Shown here in pieces: positions 6,032-16,078 of a DNA stretch of 61,329 nt. A model generated the notes under the pieces. That model saw only the letters and a list, made by a program, of their open reading frames with translations. It was not told the DNA's origin and ran no database searches. Location of the stretch: positions 1 to 61,329 of the forward strand of contig CAJULP010000011.1 of the NCBI GenBank assembly GCA_910587295.1, given 5' to 3'. Source of the stretch: an uncultured Lachnospiraceae bacterium (GTDB taxonomy: Bacteria; Bacillota; Clostridia; Lachnospirales; Lachnospiraceae). Position 1 is the stretch's first letter; each line of letters starts with the position of its first letter. The translations under genes were made by a program, and so were the position numbers.

Positions 6032-9000
6032 ATGGAAAAGGAATTGATTTTCCAGATTTTAGGTATTCCGGAAACGAAAGACGAAGAGGACATTAGACGA
6101 TCATACAGGGAAAAGCTGAAAGAAACCAATCCGGAGGATGACCCGGAGGGGTTTAAACGCCTGCGCCAGGCTTACGAGGAAGCTATAAAGCTTTTGCACA
6201 GCCAGCCCAAGGAGGAAGATCGCGGCGGCCCGAAGGACGAGGTAGATTTGTGGGTTGACCAGGTGGAGGAGCTTTATCAGGATCTTTTAAGGCGCGGTGA
6301 GCCGGAGCTTTGGAAGAAGGTCTTGTCTGATTCTGTTTGTGAAGGTCTTGACACGTCTTTGGAAGCCCGGGATAAAATAATTGTTTTTCTCATGGATCAT
6401 GTGCACTTACCCCATGAGATATGGAAAATGATTGACTCTGTTTTTGAGGTCACGGCAGATATCCAGTCGTTGAAAGAGAAATACCCCATTAATTTTCTTA
6501 ATTATATGAAATATTATGTGGAAAATGAAACATTTATCCCGTTTGGACTGTTTTCATACCGGGATGGCGGGGATAAGGAAAAGGCCAACGGGGATGGATA
6601 CATAGACGAATATCTGCAGATCAAACGGCAGATTGACAACGGGGAAAGGGAAGGGTGCCTTCAAAGGCTTCATGACCTTTCGGCGTTTGGCATTTATCAT
6701 CCTTATGAGGATGTGGAGCGGCTCCGCATTTTTGCTGAGGAAGGGAAGGAAGACCAGGAGTTGGCAGAAGGGCTTTTGGAGCGCTATAAGGATGATGTTT
6801 ACATCCGTCTCCATGTGGGGAACAGCTTTTGGGCGGCGGGCAGCAAGGAACGTGCTTATGAGCTTTGGAAAGAGATCTTGGAACAGATGCCGGATCATTA
6901 CACGGCGAAATACTTTTGTGTCAAACATCTGATGGATCAGGAGGATTATTATCAGGCAAGAAAATATCTTTTGGAGTTGCTTGATATAGACGACAGGAGC
7001 GAAGAACTGCGCTCTTATATCCACAGAGCAAATGAAGCTTTGATCGAAGAGCTTAAAGATGCCGTTAGGGAAGGGCGTGAGGATGAGCGCTTTCCGGGTG
7101 ACGAGCTGCGGCTCACACTGGGCTGGTGCCTTTTGCAAAATGAAAGAAGAGAAGAAGCCTTGCAGATTGTGGAAGGCTTTGAACCGGAGCCTGGGCAGGA
7201 ATATGGGTATGTGAATCTTTATTCCCAGCTTCTTTATTTTTCGGAGCAATATGAGGAAGCAGTTCCTTATTTAAAGAAATGGATGGAACTTGTGGAAAAC
7301 CTTACGGATGATGGAACGGATGAGACGAAAAAGAGGATGGCCAGGAAACCCAGGATTCATCTTCTATTAAGCAGTTGTTATTATGAGCTTGAAAATGAAG
7401 AATGGGAAAAGGAAGGAGAGTTGTCTATAGATACTGCTTCCGGTCAAAGGGAACGGATCGAAAATATGCATTATTTTGCAAATAAGCTGCTTTTAACTAA
7501 AAAGTACGGAAGTTCTGTGGATATCTGTGACAGGCTTCTTGCTGAAGATGAAAGCTATTATCCCGCTTATCTGATCCGCCAGGAGGCCTGCTATTATATG
7601 AAGAAAGCGCAGCAGGTGGTGGATGATTATCATAAAGCGGTAGATATCTATGCAGGTTATCATAGGCCATATTTGTTTGCGGCCAAAATATTTTTTAATT
7701 ACAGCCAGTATGAAGACGCAAAAAATGTCATAGAGTATGCAAGAGAAAACCAGGTAGAATTTTCCGATGAAATGAAGCTTTATGAGGCGAAGGTTTTAAG
7801 GAATCTGTCAAATAATAAAGACGATAGAAAGCGGCCAAGGGAAATATTAGAGGAGCTTTCCGGAAAGCTTAAGGAGGAAAACAGCGATCTGGAAGATTGC
7901 TCGGAGATTGCCTTTGAAAGGGGACTGATCTGCTGGGATGATAATGAATTTGAGAATGCGCTGATCTTTATGGAGGATGCCATCAGGCAAAACCCGGACA
8001 GGATGCAGTACCGGATCGTCCGGGGGCATATCTATCTGGAAATGGAAAAATATAAGGAAGCGCTGGAAGAATACCGGATATCGGCTAAGGACTATGAGGA
8101 TTCTCCGGAATTATATTATAACCGGGGCTGCGCTTATGAAGGTTTAGAGGAGACGGAACTGGCTATTGCGGATTTCAAAAAGACGTTAGAGCTGGATGAT
8201 AAATACCGCAATACCAATCATAAGCTGTACGACATTTATAAGAGGAAATTTAACAGCAAGAACCATAAAGAAGACTACAAACAGGCACTTTATTATATCA
8301 ACAGGCGGTTGGAGATCAGGAAAACGGCAAATGCCTATTTTTACCGCGCTATGCTTTACTCTGATGCCATGGAGGTTGAGCTTGCTTTAAAGGACTATGA
8401 GAAATATCTGGCGGAGGTGCCGGACGATAAAGCCATGTTTTTTAATGTGGGGCTGTGCTACCGTGCCATCCGGCAGTTTGAGAAGGCGATCGAGTATTTT
8501 AAGAAAGCAAAAGAATTAAAGCCGGATTCTGACACTTTTTATGAGATTGGAGTATGCTATAAGGCAATAGGCAGGTATGAAGAAGCCTTGGAGACACTAA
8601 AGGAAGGTGCGGAAGTTTACCCAAAAGATGCGGATCTGTGGAAACAGATTGGTCATGTATATGAAAAAAAGAAAGATTACGATAAGGCAAGGGATGCATT
8701 TAATAAGATGAAGCATTTTAGCGCTGACTGCTCCGATGCTGAAAACGAGATTGCTGCAACGTGGATTATGGCCGGAAAGTTTAGAAAGGGCCTGGGGGTT
8801 TTATCGGACGCGATAAGGAAGGCGCCGGAGAATGAAAAGGCCAGCCTTTACAGCCATCTTGCAGACAAGTATTATGACAGGGAAGAATTTAAAAAGGCAG
8901 AAAAGTATTATTTGAAAGCGATAGCCTGCGAGAAGGATCCTTTTGAGTTGTTTGACTACGAGAGATATCTGGCTATGGTTTATTACAGGATGGACAGGCA

Positions 9001-9364
9001 TGAGGAAGCAAAAAAATATGCACAGGCATCTATAGACCATTTCCACGAGTCAGGCCGGACGCAGGAAGATTATATTGGATATAAAGCATATTCACCGGTA
9101 CGGCTTGGTATTTTTGGCTGGCTGTATCTTTGTCTGGGAGATACAGAAAAAGCAAAGGAAAGCTTCCGGGAGATGGAAAGGATGCAGCCGTGTAAGTTCT
9201 GTGCTTACGGGAAGTGTTTTGAGAGTTCCCTTTATCTGGCGCAGTTTTATGAAAGCCAGGGGGATATCAAGAAAGCCATAGAAATGATGGAAGAAACGCT
9301 GCGCAGGAATCCCGATAATTTGGAAGCGAAATTAAACCTTGAGAATTTGCGGAGGAAATTATGA
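6032..9364 (+). CDS. J-like domain protein with long TPR array
   Basis: Probable client-binding partner of the Hsp70 whose ATG overlaps its stop by 4 bases. Residues 1-70 form a J-like domain (LIFQILGIPETKDEEDIRRS, then KLKETNPEDDPEGFKRLRQAYEEA), but the HPD tripeptide needed to trigger Hsp70 ATP hydrolysis reads NPE. The remaining thousand residues are tetratricopeptide repeats, clearest from about residue 600 (for example ALEEYRISAKDYEDSPELYY and IEYFKKAKELKPDSDTFYEI). There is no signal peptide or membrane helix, so it is cytosolic. The ATG at 6032 follows GAGGGGGAG by 7 bases and is preferred to the TTG 3 bases earlier. The function is inferred from domain pairing. Confidence 0.88.
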   Translation: MEKELIFQILGIPETKDEEDIRRSYREKLKETNPEDDPEGFKRLRQAYEEAIKLLHSQPKEEDRGGPKDEVDLWVDQVEELYQDLLRRGEPELWKKVLSDSVCEGLDTSLEARDKIIVFLMDHVHLPHEIWKMIDSVFEVTADIQSLKEKYPINFLNYMKYYVENETFIPFGLFSYRDGGDKEKANGDGYIDEYLQIKRQIDNGEREGCLQRLHDLSAFGIYHPYEDVERLRIFAEEGKEDQELAEGLLERYKDDVYIRLHVGNSFWAAGSKERAYELWKEILEQMPDHYTAKYFCVKHLMDQEDYYQARKYLLELLDIDDRSEELRSYIHRANEALIEELKDAVREGREDERFPGDELRLTLGWCLLQNERREEALQIVEGFEPEPGQEYGYVNLYSQLLYFSEQYEEAVPYLKKWMELVENLTDDGTDETKKRMARKPRIHLLLSSCYYELENEEWEKEGELSIDTASGQRERIENMHYFANKLLLTKKYGSSVDICDRLLAEDESYYPAYLIRQEACYYMKKAQQVVDDYHKAVDIYAGYHRPYLFAAKIFFNYSQYEDAKNVIEYARENQVEFSDEMKLYEAKVLRNLSNNKDDRKRPREILEELSGKLKEENSDLEDCSEIAFERGLICWDDNEFENALIFMEDAIRQNPDRMQYRIVRGHIYLEMEKYKEALEEYRISAKDYEDSPELYYNRGCAYEGLEETELAIADFKKTLELDDKYRNTNHKLYDIYKRKFNSKNHKEDYKQALYYINRRLEIRKTANAYFYRAMLYSDAMEVELALKDYEKYLAEVPDDKAMFFNVGLCYRAIRQFEKAIEYFKKAKELKPDSDTFYEIGVCYKAIGRYEEALETLKEGAEVYPKDADLWKQIGHVYEKKKDYDKARDAFNKMKHFSADCSDAENEIAATWIMAGKFRKGLGVLSDAIRKAPENEKASLYSHLADKYYDREEFKKAEKYYLKAIACEKDPFELFDYERYLAMVYYRMDRHEEAKKYAQASIDHFHESGRTQEDYIGYKAYSPVRLGIFGWLYLCLGDTEKAKESFREMERMQPCKFCAYGKCFESSLYLAQFYESQGDIKKAIEMMEETLRRNPDNLEAKLNLENLRRKL

Positions 9365-11055
9365 TCATAGGAATTGACTTGGGAACAACAAACAGTCTGG
9401 CGGCTTATTATACGCCGGAAGGACCTAAAATTATTCCCAACCGGTTAGGCAAAAAGCTGACCCCTTCCGTGGTAAGCATGGATGAGGAAGAGCAGATTTA
9501 TGTAGGGGATACGGCGGTTGAGAGAAACCTTCTTTACCCGGGAAGCACAGCCAGCGTTTTTAAAAGGGATATGGGAAGTAAAAAGCAGTTTAAGCTTCTC
9601 CATAAGTCCTTTACGGCGGAAGAGCTGTCTTCCTTTGTGCTGCGTGCCTTAAAGGAGGATGCGGAGCATTATCTGGGGGAAGAGGTAACGGAAGCGGTGA
9701 TCAGTGTTCCGGCGTATTTTAATGATGCAAGAAGGCGGGCTACGAAAAAAGCCGGGGAGCTGGCAGGGCTTAAGGTGGAAAGGATCATCAGCGAGCCTAC
9801 GGCGGCGGCCATTGCCTACGGACTTTATCAAAATAAAGAGCATGCCCGGTTTTTAGTCTTTGACTTGGGCGGCGGAACGTTTGACGTATCAATTTTAGAG
9901 CATTTTGACACTATTTTGGAGGTCCGCGCGGTAGCCGGGGATAATTTTTTAGGCGGCGAGGACTTTACCATGGTCTTGGAAGAAATGTTTTTTGAAAAAT
10001 ATCCGCAGTTTAACAGGCTTACTTTGGATGAAAAAACTCTGCGCCATATCCATAAGCAGGCGGAGCTATGTAAATTAGGGTTTTCGGAGGGCCGGAAATC
10101 TTCTATGGAATGTAAGATTGGGGATGAAATATTTCCCCTTTCCGTTGATCTGGTCAGATATGAAGGCGCCTGTGGGGAGCTTCTTGATAAAATCCGTCAT
10201 CCTGTAAAAAGAAGTCTTTCAGATGCCCACATCCGTCTGTCTGATATTGATAAAGTGGTGCTGGTGGGAGGGGCAACGAAAAGCCCTGTGGTCCGCCGGT
10301 TTGTGAGCCGGTTGTTTAAAGCTCTGCCGGATACCAATATTAACCCGGATGAAGCGGTTGCGTTAGGCGCTGCCGTGCAGGGAGCTATGAAGGAGCGTAA
10401 AGATTCCATCAGGGAAGTGATCCTTACGGACGTATGCCCTTTTACCTTGGGTACGGAGGTTGTGCGGGAATGGGAGCGGGGGCAGTATGAAAACGGTGTG
10501 TTCTGTCCGATCATTGACAGGAATACGGTGATTCCGGCCAGCAGGACGGAGCGTCTTTACACGGTACATGATAACCAGACTAAGATCAGGATCAACGTGC
10601 TCCAGGGGGAAAGCCGTTTTGCCGCTAATAACTTATCCTTAGGGGAATTGACTATTGATGTGCCTTCCGGGAAAGCCGGGGAAGAATCGGTGGATGTGAC
10701 TTATACTTATGACATTAATTCTATTTTGGAAGTGGAGGTTACGGTACTTTCCACCGGGAAAAAAGAAAAGCAGGTATTCTGTGGCAGGGATGTGGATATG
10801 AGTGAGGAAGAGATCAAGGAGCGGCTTGATACCCTTGCTTATTTGAAGATTCACCCCAGAGACAGGGAAGAAAATAAATATCTGCTTCTTTTAGGTGAAC
10901 GGATCTATGAGGAAAGCTTAGGTGAAAAGCGCCAATACATTGAATCTGCGCTTCATAAGTATGAGAAAGCGCTAAATTCCTATGATAATGGGGTGATTGA
11001 AGAAGCGAAAGAGGAGTTTAAGAAGTTTCTTGAGGAGCTGGAGGATTTTGAATAA
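9361..11055 (+). CDS. HscC-like Hsp70 chaperone
   Basis: A cytosolic ATP-dependent chaperone of the DnaK superfamily. The ATPase domain is complete: phosphate-1 loop GIDLGTTNSLAAYY at residues 3-16, ISEPTAAAIAYG, phosphate-2 loop FDLGGGTFDVSIL, and VVLVGGATKSPVVRR. A substrate-binding beta domain follows (NTVIPASRTERLYTVHDNQTKIRINVLQGE). At 564 residues it is shorter than housekeeping DnaK (about 610-640) with a reduced lid, as in HscC. It is translationally coupled (ATGA overlap) to the J-like/TPR gene, mirroring the E. coli pairing of hscC with unusual J proteins. It is not next to grpE or hrcA, so it is a specialised paralogue. Confidence 0.92.
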   Translation: MIIGIDLGTTNSLAAYYTPEGPKIIPNRLGKKLTPSVVSMDEEEQIYVGDTAVERNLLYPGSTASVFKRDMGSKKQFKLLHKSFTAEELSSFVLRALKEDAEHYLGEEVTEAVISVPAYFNDARRRATKKAGELAGLKVERIISEPTAAAIAYGLYQNKEHARFLVFDLGGGTFDVSILEHFDTILEVRAVAGDNFLGGEDFTMVLEEMFFEKYPQFNRLTLDEKTLRHIHKQAELCKLGFSEGRKSSMECKIGDEIFPLSVDLVRYEGACGELLDKIRHPVKRSLSDAHIRLSDIDKVVLVGGATKSPVVRRFVSRLFKALPDTNINPDEAVALGAAVQGAMKERKDSIREVILTDVCPFTLGTEVVREWERGQYENGVFCPIIDRNTVIPASRTERLYTVHDNQTKIRINVLQGESRFAANNLSLGELTIDVPSGKAGEESVDVTYTYDINSILEVEVTVLSTGKKEKQVFCGRDVDMSEEEIKERLDTLAYLKIHPRDREENKYLLLLGERIYEESLGEKRQYIESALHKYEKALNSYDNGVIEEAKEEFKKFLEELEDFE

Positions 11056-11812
11056 AAATATTATTTATGAAGATGACAATATCATTGTGGTTCAAAAGCC
11101 TGCAGGGATTGCCACCCAGACAGCACGGACAGGGCAGCAGGATATGGTCAGCGAATTAAAAAACTATCTGGCCGGAAAGCCCGGTCAGCCGGGGAAGGAT
11201 CAGAAAAAGAAAGAACCGTATCTGGGTGTGGTGCACCGTCTGGACCAGCCGGTTTCCGGTCTTTTGGTATTTGCCAAAACAAAAGAGGCAGCAGCGAAAT
11301 TAAGCCGGCAGATAACACAGGGGCAGATGCAGAAATATTATTACGCTGTGGTCTTGGGAAAGCCGGATGAGGAAGAAGGAAGGCTGGAACATTTCTTATA
11401 TAAAGACGGGAGAACCAACCAGTCCCTGGTGGTGAAGGAGGATTTTCCGGATGCGAAAAAGGCAATATTGGAGTACCGACTGATCAAGTGCCTTCATGCA
11501 TTTTTTGATCTGCCCGGGGAGGATATGGTCTTCGCAAAACCGCCGGAGGTTTCCCTTTTGGAAATTAAGCTGATCACAGGGAGACATCACCAGATCAGGG
11601 TGCAATTATCTGGTGAAGGGATGCCGATTTTGGGGGATGGTAAGTATGGCAGCGAGCGGTCAAAGCTTTTAAGCAGGGAAGCAGGATGTAAAAGCACGGC
11701 CCTATGTGCGTATAAATTATCATTGGTCCATCCGATGTCCAAAAAGAAAATGGAGTTTGAGATACAACCGGAAGAGGAGATTTTTCTTCCTTTCTTTTCC
11801 AAAGGAATTTAA
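11048..11812 (+). CDS. RluA-family RNA pseudouridine synthase
   Basis: Isomerises specific uridines to pseudouridine in ribosomal or transfer RNA. The motif HRLDQPVSGLLVFAKT holds the catalytic Asp, and GRHHQIRVQL is the conserved C-terminal family motif. There is no S4 domain, so it belongs to the short RluA class. A longer in-frame opening at 10997 lies inside the Hsp70 gene; the TTG at 11048 gives the typical start (NKNIIYEDDNIIVVQKPAGI) and has GAGGAG at 11033-11038. It overlaps the Hsp70 stop by 8 bases. A hairpin at 11833-11866 follows. The target nucleotide is not predictable. Confidence 0.9.
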   Translation: MNKNIIYEDDNIIVVQKPAGIATQTARTGQQDMVSELKNYLAGKPGQPGKDQKKKEPYLGVVHRLDQPVSGLLVFAKTKEAAAKLSRQITQGQMQKYYYAVVLGKPDEEEGRLEHFLYKDGRTNQSLVVKEDFPDAKKAILEYRLIKCLHAFFDLPGEDMVFAKPPEVSLLEIKLITGRHHQIRVQLSGEGMPILGDGKYGSERSKLLSREAGCKSTALCAYKLSLVHPMSKKKMEFEIQPEEEIFLPFFSKGI

Positions 11813-11832
11813 AACATATTATTGAAATATTT

Positions 11833-11871
11833 ACCCATACTACCTGTAGAAAGGGCTGGTGTGGGTATTTT
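11833..11871 (+). terminator. Possible terminator after the pseudouridine synthase gene
   Basis: ACCCATAC (11833-11840) pairs with GTGTGGGT (11859-11866, one G:T) and is followed by ATTTTT. It lies directly before the next gene's ATG at 11873, so it might also mask that gene's translation start. Confidence 0.5.
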
Positions 11872-11872
11872 T

Positions 11873-12913
11873 ATGGACAAATTAAAGATTTCGGAAAATG
11901 CAAGGAAATATATACAGATCTCCCTGGTCATTCTGGGGGTATATTTTGGGATGAAATACATCAGCCCCATTGTTTCTCCATTTCTTTTGGCATTTCTTTT
12001 TACAGGAATTATTAATCCCCTGGTATCGGGTCTCCACCAAAAGCTTAAGATAAAGAAATCAGTCCTTGCAGGGGGCATCTTGTTTCTGATGGCAGGGCTG
12101 GCATTCCTCCTGCTATGGTTTTTTTTGTCTTTGCTTTGGTCGGGCGGGCAGAATCTTGCTCTTAAGCTTCCTGATTTTCAAAAAGAATTTGGTGTTTTCT
12201 TAAATGACTGCTGCTGTAGGTTAGAGGACAAGTTTGGGATTGACGGGGTGGTAATTGAAAATTTCATATTAGAGCAGGTGGATGTCTTTGTGGAAAATAT
12301 GGAAGTGGAAGTGTTTCCGGCAGTCATGGGGAAATCATTTGATTATATAAAAAGTATTGCTTCGGGAATCAGCTTTTTCATTGTCATGATGATAGCCGTT
12401 CTTTTGATGATGAAGGATTATGGGAAGCTGGTCGATAAGCTAAAGTCTGAAGAAGAACTGGAAGGTGTGCGTACGGTATGTAAAAAGGTGGTTGTCTACG
12501 TGAAAACTTTTGTCAAAGCACAGGTTACTATTTTGCTGATCATCAGTACAATCTGCGCCGTGACTTTAGGGGTCATCGGGATGAAAGGCGGCATTTTTTA
12601 TGGTTTGCTGACCGGATTTATGGATATGCTTCCTTTTGTAGGAACGGGGATCATGCTGATTCCATTAGCGCTTGTTATGGCTTTTGGGGGAAAGGTATGG
12701 CAGGCGGTGGTCTGTTTTGTTCTGTATGCGGTATGTGCATTGGCCAGGGAATTTCTGGAGCCAAGGCTGATCGGGGATAAGGTAGGGGTCTGGCCGGTGG
12801 GGATTTTGTTTGCTGTTTTTGCAGGGGTGAAATTGTTCGGACTTGCGGGGATCATAAAAGGGCCGTTAGCACTGGTGATCATCTGTGAGACATATCGGTA
12901 TTTGTGGAAGTAG
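11873..12913 (+). CDS. AI-2E transporter (PerM/TqsA) family membrane protein
   Basis: A polytopic membrane protein of about 346 residues with some seven to eight hydrophobic segments and the family's pattern of an N-terminal helix pair, a variable soluble middle (residues about 85-160) and a conserved C-terminal membrane block with GLLTGFMDMLPFVGTGIMLI and LEPRLIGDKVGV. Such proteins export autoinducer-2 or act as ion antiporters; the substrate cannot be assigned here. The ORF is open from a TTG at 11822, but the ATG at 11873 gives the family-like start MDKLKISENARKY. The ribosome binding site is weak (GTGGG), and the start is within a hairpin. Confidence 0.85.
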   Translation: MDKLKISENARKYIQISLVILGVYFGMKYISPIVSPFLLAFLFTGIINPLVSGLHQKLKIKKSVLAGGILFLMAGLAFLLLWFFLSLLWSGGQNLALKLPDFQKEFGVFLNDCCCRLEDKFGIDGVVIENFILEQVDVFVENMEVEVFPAVMGKSFDYIKSIASGISFFIVMMIAVLLMMKDYGKLVDKLKSEEELEGVRTVCKKVVVYVKTFVKAQVTILLIISTICAVTLGVIGMKGGIFYGLLTGFMDMLPFVGTGIMLIPLALVMAFGGKVWQAVVCFVLYAVCALAREFLEPRLIGDKVGVWPVGILFAVFAGVKLFGLAGIIKGPLALVIICETYRYLWK

Positions 12914-12983
12914 CACCTTGTAGCCGTGGATAAATCATGGTAAACTTTTTATAGAAAAAGCGACGGTCAAACTGGAGGGTGGC

Positions 12984-14435
12984 ATGATTTATTTAAACAC
13001 GGACAGCCCGTATTTATTATTTCAAGATGCGGTAAGCAGTGAATTTTTCGTAGATAAAAGTATGATGATAGACCAGATTTCCAGAAATATACGGACGGCC
13101 AACCGGTATATATGCATTACGCGGCCCAGGCGATTTGGCAAATCAATGAATGCACATATGCTTGGAGCATATTATACAAAAGGAAAAGACAGCGGCAAAA
13201 TATTTGACAGGCTTAAGGTTTCGGAGACGGAAAAGTATCAAAAACATAGAAATAGGCATAATGTCATGTTCGTGGATATGAGCAGGATGCCGGATTTTTG
13301 CCGGGGATATCAGGACTACGTTTTTCATATTATTGAAGGATTCAGAGAGGACCTGCAGGAAGCATATCCTTTTTTAAAAGAAAAGAAATATGCTTCAGTC
13401 AGTCAAATGTTTAAAGACAGCGGCGAGTCATTTATTTTTATATTTGACGAATGGGATTCTATATTTTATAAAGATTTCATGTCAGGTTCTGATAAAAATG
13501 CTTTTTTATCATTTTTAAAAAATCTATTAAAAGACCAGCCATATGTGGAATTAGCATATATGACAGGTGTCCTTCCGATTGCAAAATATTCCAGCGGTTC
13601 AGAATTGAATATGTTTGATGAATAATTTAAGCGATGGCAGCAGTCTTTTTAACCCCCGGTCCGTGACAAAGGCTCTTTTACGGGGTGTGTGTTTAAATTA
13701 TTGGACTGAAACAGGGCCAATAAATGAAATTGCGGACTGTATTGAACATAATGTTAACGCAGTAAGGGAAGATATCGTAAAAATGGTGGCAGGGGCCAGT
13801 GTTGAGGTTGACCTGCAGGGATACAGTGCATCGGACCTGCAGCTGGATACAAGGGATGAAATTCTTTCTGCGATGGTGGTGTTTGGCTTCTTATCGTATC
13901 ATGACGGGTATCTTCGTATTCCTAATTATGAATTGATGGAAAAATACCAGAAAGTCCTTTCAAGGGAGAGCATGGACGAAATAAAGGTAATTGTGGATAA
14001 CTCCAGGGAAATGCTTAAGTATACGCTTGCAGGGAATGGAGATCAAGTAGCTGAAATTTTGGAGCAGGTTCATGACCGGGAAATTCCTTTTTTACAATAC
14101 AATGACGAAAATGCTTTGTCCTGTGTCATTACTTTGTGTTATCTATCTGCAAGAAAAGACTATTTTATAGAACGTGAGGCAAAGAGCGGAAAAGGTTATT
14201 GTGACTATCTATTTCTTCCTAAGAAGAACGGGAAACCGGCGATTATTTTGGAGTTGAAGGTAAATGATACTTGTGAGGCAGCAATTGCAAAGATGAAAGA
14301 AAAAAATATATAGAAAAAGCTCAAAGGTATGCAGATGAAATATTGCTGGTGGGTATCAGTTATGATAAAACCCAAAAAAAACATCACTGTATGATTGAGC
14401 GTATGGTCGGCTTCGGGAGGAGTTTGGGGAATTGA
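12984..14435 (+). pseudogene. Broken AAA-ATPase-like / PD-(D/E)XK nuclease-like gene
   Basis: Three frames together read as one protein of the AAA-ATPase-like plus PDDEXK_9 family (normally about 530-580 residues). Frame one (12984-13625): SPYLLFQD start, degenerate Walker A TRPRRFGKSM, Walker B FIFDEWD, then stop after NMFDE. Frame two (about 13615-14313): resumes at SLFNPRSVTKALLRG and runs to the nuclease motif CDYLFLP...AIILELKVND; some 50-60 residues that normally join these parts are missing. Frame three (about 14298-14435) carries the tail (YADEILLVGISYDKTQKKHH), reached by a slip in an A-run at 14301-14307. The ATG has a good GGAGGGTGG box. Such proteins are common, often multicopy, in Lachnospiraceae and Bacteroidetes, and their role is unsettled. 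Confidence 0.85.
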
Positions 14436-16027
14436 TTGATAAAGCAGGAAATCTATTTGCAACTGCATATTTGTTTCTTATATTTTGTATATATCCTTTT
14501 TATATGAAAGAAGGGTATGTAAATATCGGGGAAGCGAAGCATGAATTTTTGGTCTATTGTTCTCTGGGCGGGTTGGTTATCCTTCTGGTTTTATCTATTG
14601 TTCAGGGGGTTATGGGGATTTGGCGCAGGTACTGCATGCGGGAAGCTTATCTGATCAGATGGGAACAGGTGCGGATATCCGTAACAGACATATTGGCAGC
14701 GCTGTATGGGATAGAGATCACTGTTTCTTATCTTTTGTCAGATTACAGGCAGGAAGCATTGTGGGGCACGGAAGGCTGGCGGATGGGGCTGGTTCTGCAG
14801 TTAACTTTTTGCGGCCTGCATTTTGTGGTATCCAGGATGTGGAAAGGAGATGCCGGGATCTGGTACTGGGTTCTGGCGTCGTCCGGTTTCGTTTTTCTGT
14901 TAGGCATTCTTGACAGGTTTTCGCTGTATGTAATCCCTCTTGAAATCCGTGACCCCGGTTTTATTTCCACGCTGGGGAATATCAACTGGTTTTGCGGGTA
15001 TTTATCTGTCCTGGCGCCGGCCGGGGCCTGTCTGTTTTTGTTTCAAGATAACAGGCTTACAAGATGGATTGCGGGGATTTATCTGATGATTTCGTTTATG
15101 GCTGGATTTGGACAGGGGAGCAGCAGCGCGTTCCTTTTATTTGCAGCCTTGTTTTTGATTACGTTATGGATTGCCGTTTCCAGAAGAGAGTGGGTTACAA
15201 GATGGTTTTTCATGGGATCATTGTGGGGATTATCTGCCCAGATCATAGGAGTCCTAAGGACTGTGCCGGGTTTAAACTACAATTATGAGACAGATAATGC
15301 CTGCGGTTTGTTTACGGGTTCCTGGCTGCCTGGCTGTCTGGCGGTTTTATGTCTTTTGGGTGGTGTTATTGCAGGCAGGAAGAGAGAGACGGCTGGATTT
15401 AAGGAAAGTAAATATAAAAAAGTCCGCTGCCTGCTGGTCGTGATTATAGCTTCTGTAGTGATTTTATGGGGCGCAGCTATATGGTTTAATACCAAATGGG
15501 CGATTCCGGGTCTTTCTGACCGGGCAGCAGTCTTCCTTTTTGATGATGCATGGGGAAACGGAAGGGGAGCAGCCTGGAAAGCAGGAGTAGAAATTTTCAG
15601 GCAGATGAATGTCAGGGAAAAGATTTTTGGCGCAGGTCCGGATTGCTTTTCTGCTTTTGCATATGGGAATTCGCAGATTGCAGGGTGGCTCAGGGATTAT
15701 TTTGGAGATAGCAGACTGACCAATGCCCACAATGAATTGCTTACCTCTCTGGTCAATGTGGGGATAGCAGGAACTGTTTTTTACTTGGGGATTTTTGTTT
15801 CCGGTGCATATAGGTATATGAAAAGGGCAGAAGAAAACCCGTACTTGACAATTCCGGTGGTATGTATATTCTGCTATCTGGTACATAACATGGTGAGTTT
15901 TGCACAGGTTTTAAACTTTCCTTTTGTTTTTTTGATGATCGCAATGGGGGAGAGCATGATCCGCAATAAGCAAACAAAGTCATTGACAAAAAACGTTCCT
16001 TTTTCTACAATTATGCATAGACAATGA
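14432..16027 (+). CDS. O-antigen ligase/polymerase-like (Wzy/WaaL family) membrane protein
   Basis: A 531-residue polytopic protein with about ten to twelve hydrophobic segments, a large loop before the last helices and the family signature LTNAHNELLTSLVNVGI near residue 430 (the HNE motif of PF04932). In Gram-positive hosts such proteins polymerise or transfer cell-surface polysaccharides; the substrate is unknown. No glycosyltransferases are adjacent, so this may be an orphan. Start: TTG at 14432 with GGGAGGAG at 14414-14421; it overlaps the end of the preceding pseudogene by 4 bases. Confidence 0.82.
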   Translation: MIDKAGNLFATAYLFLIFCIYPFYMKEGYVNIGEAKHEFLVYCSLGGLVILLVLSIVQGVMGIWRRYCMREAYLIRWEQVRISVTDILAALYGIEITVSYLLSDYRQEALWGTEGWRMGLVLQLTFCGLHFVVSRMWKGDAGIWYWVLASSGFVFLLGILDRFSLYVIPLEIRDPGFISTLGNINWFCGYLSVLAPAGACLFLFQDNRLTRWIAGIYLMISFMAGFGQGSSSAFLLFAALFLITLWIAVSRREWVTRWFFMGSLWGLSAQIIGVLRTVPGLNYNYETDNACGLFTGSWLPGCLAVLCLLGGVIAGRKRETAGFKESKYKKVRCLLVVIIASVVILWGAAIWFNTKWAIPGLSDRAAVFLFDDAWGNGRGAAWKAGVEIFRQMNVREKIFGAGPDCFSAFAYGNSQIAGWLRDYFGDSRLTNAHNELLTSLVNVGIAGTVFYLGIFVSGAYRYMKRAEENPYLTIPVVCIFCYLVHNMVSFAQVLNFPFVFLMIAMGESMIRNKQTKSLTKNVPFSTIMHRQ

Positions 16028-16078
16028 AAAGGCGGTTTGTAAGCCAGGGAAATACGGGCAAAGATGAGGAGAAATGAG

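Noticed and set aside
16021..16078. T-box riboswitch before proS
   Set aside because: Only 51 bases separate proS from the preceding gene; no stem I, T-box sequence or terminator can fit.
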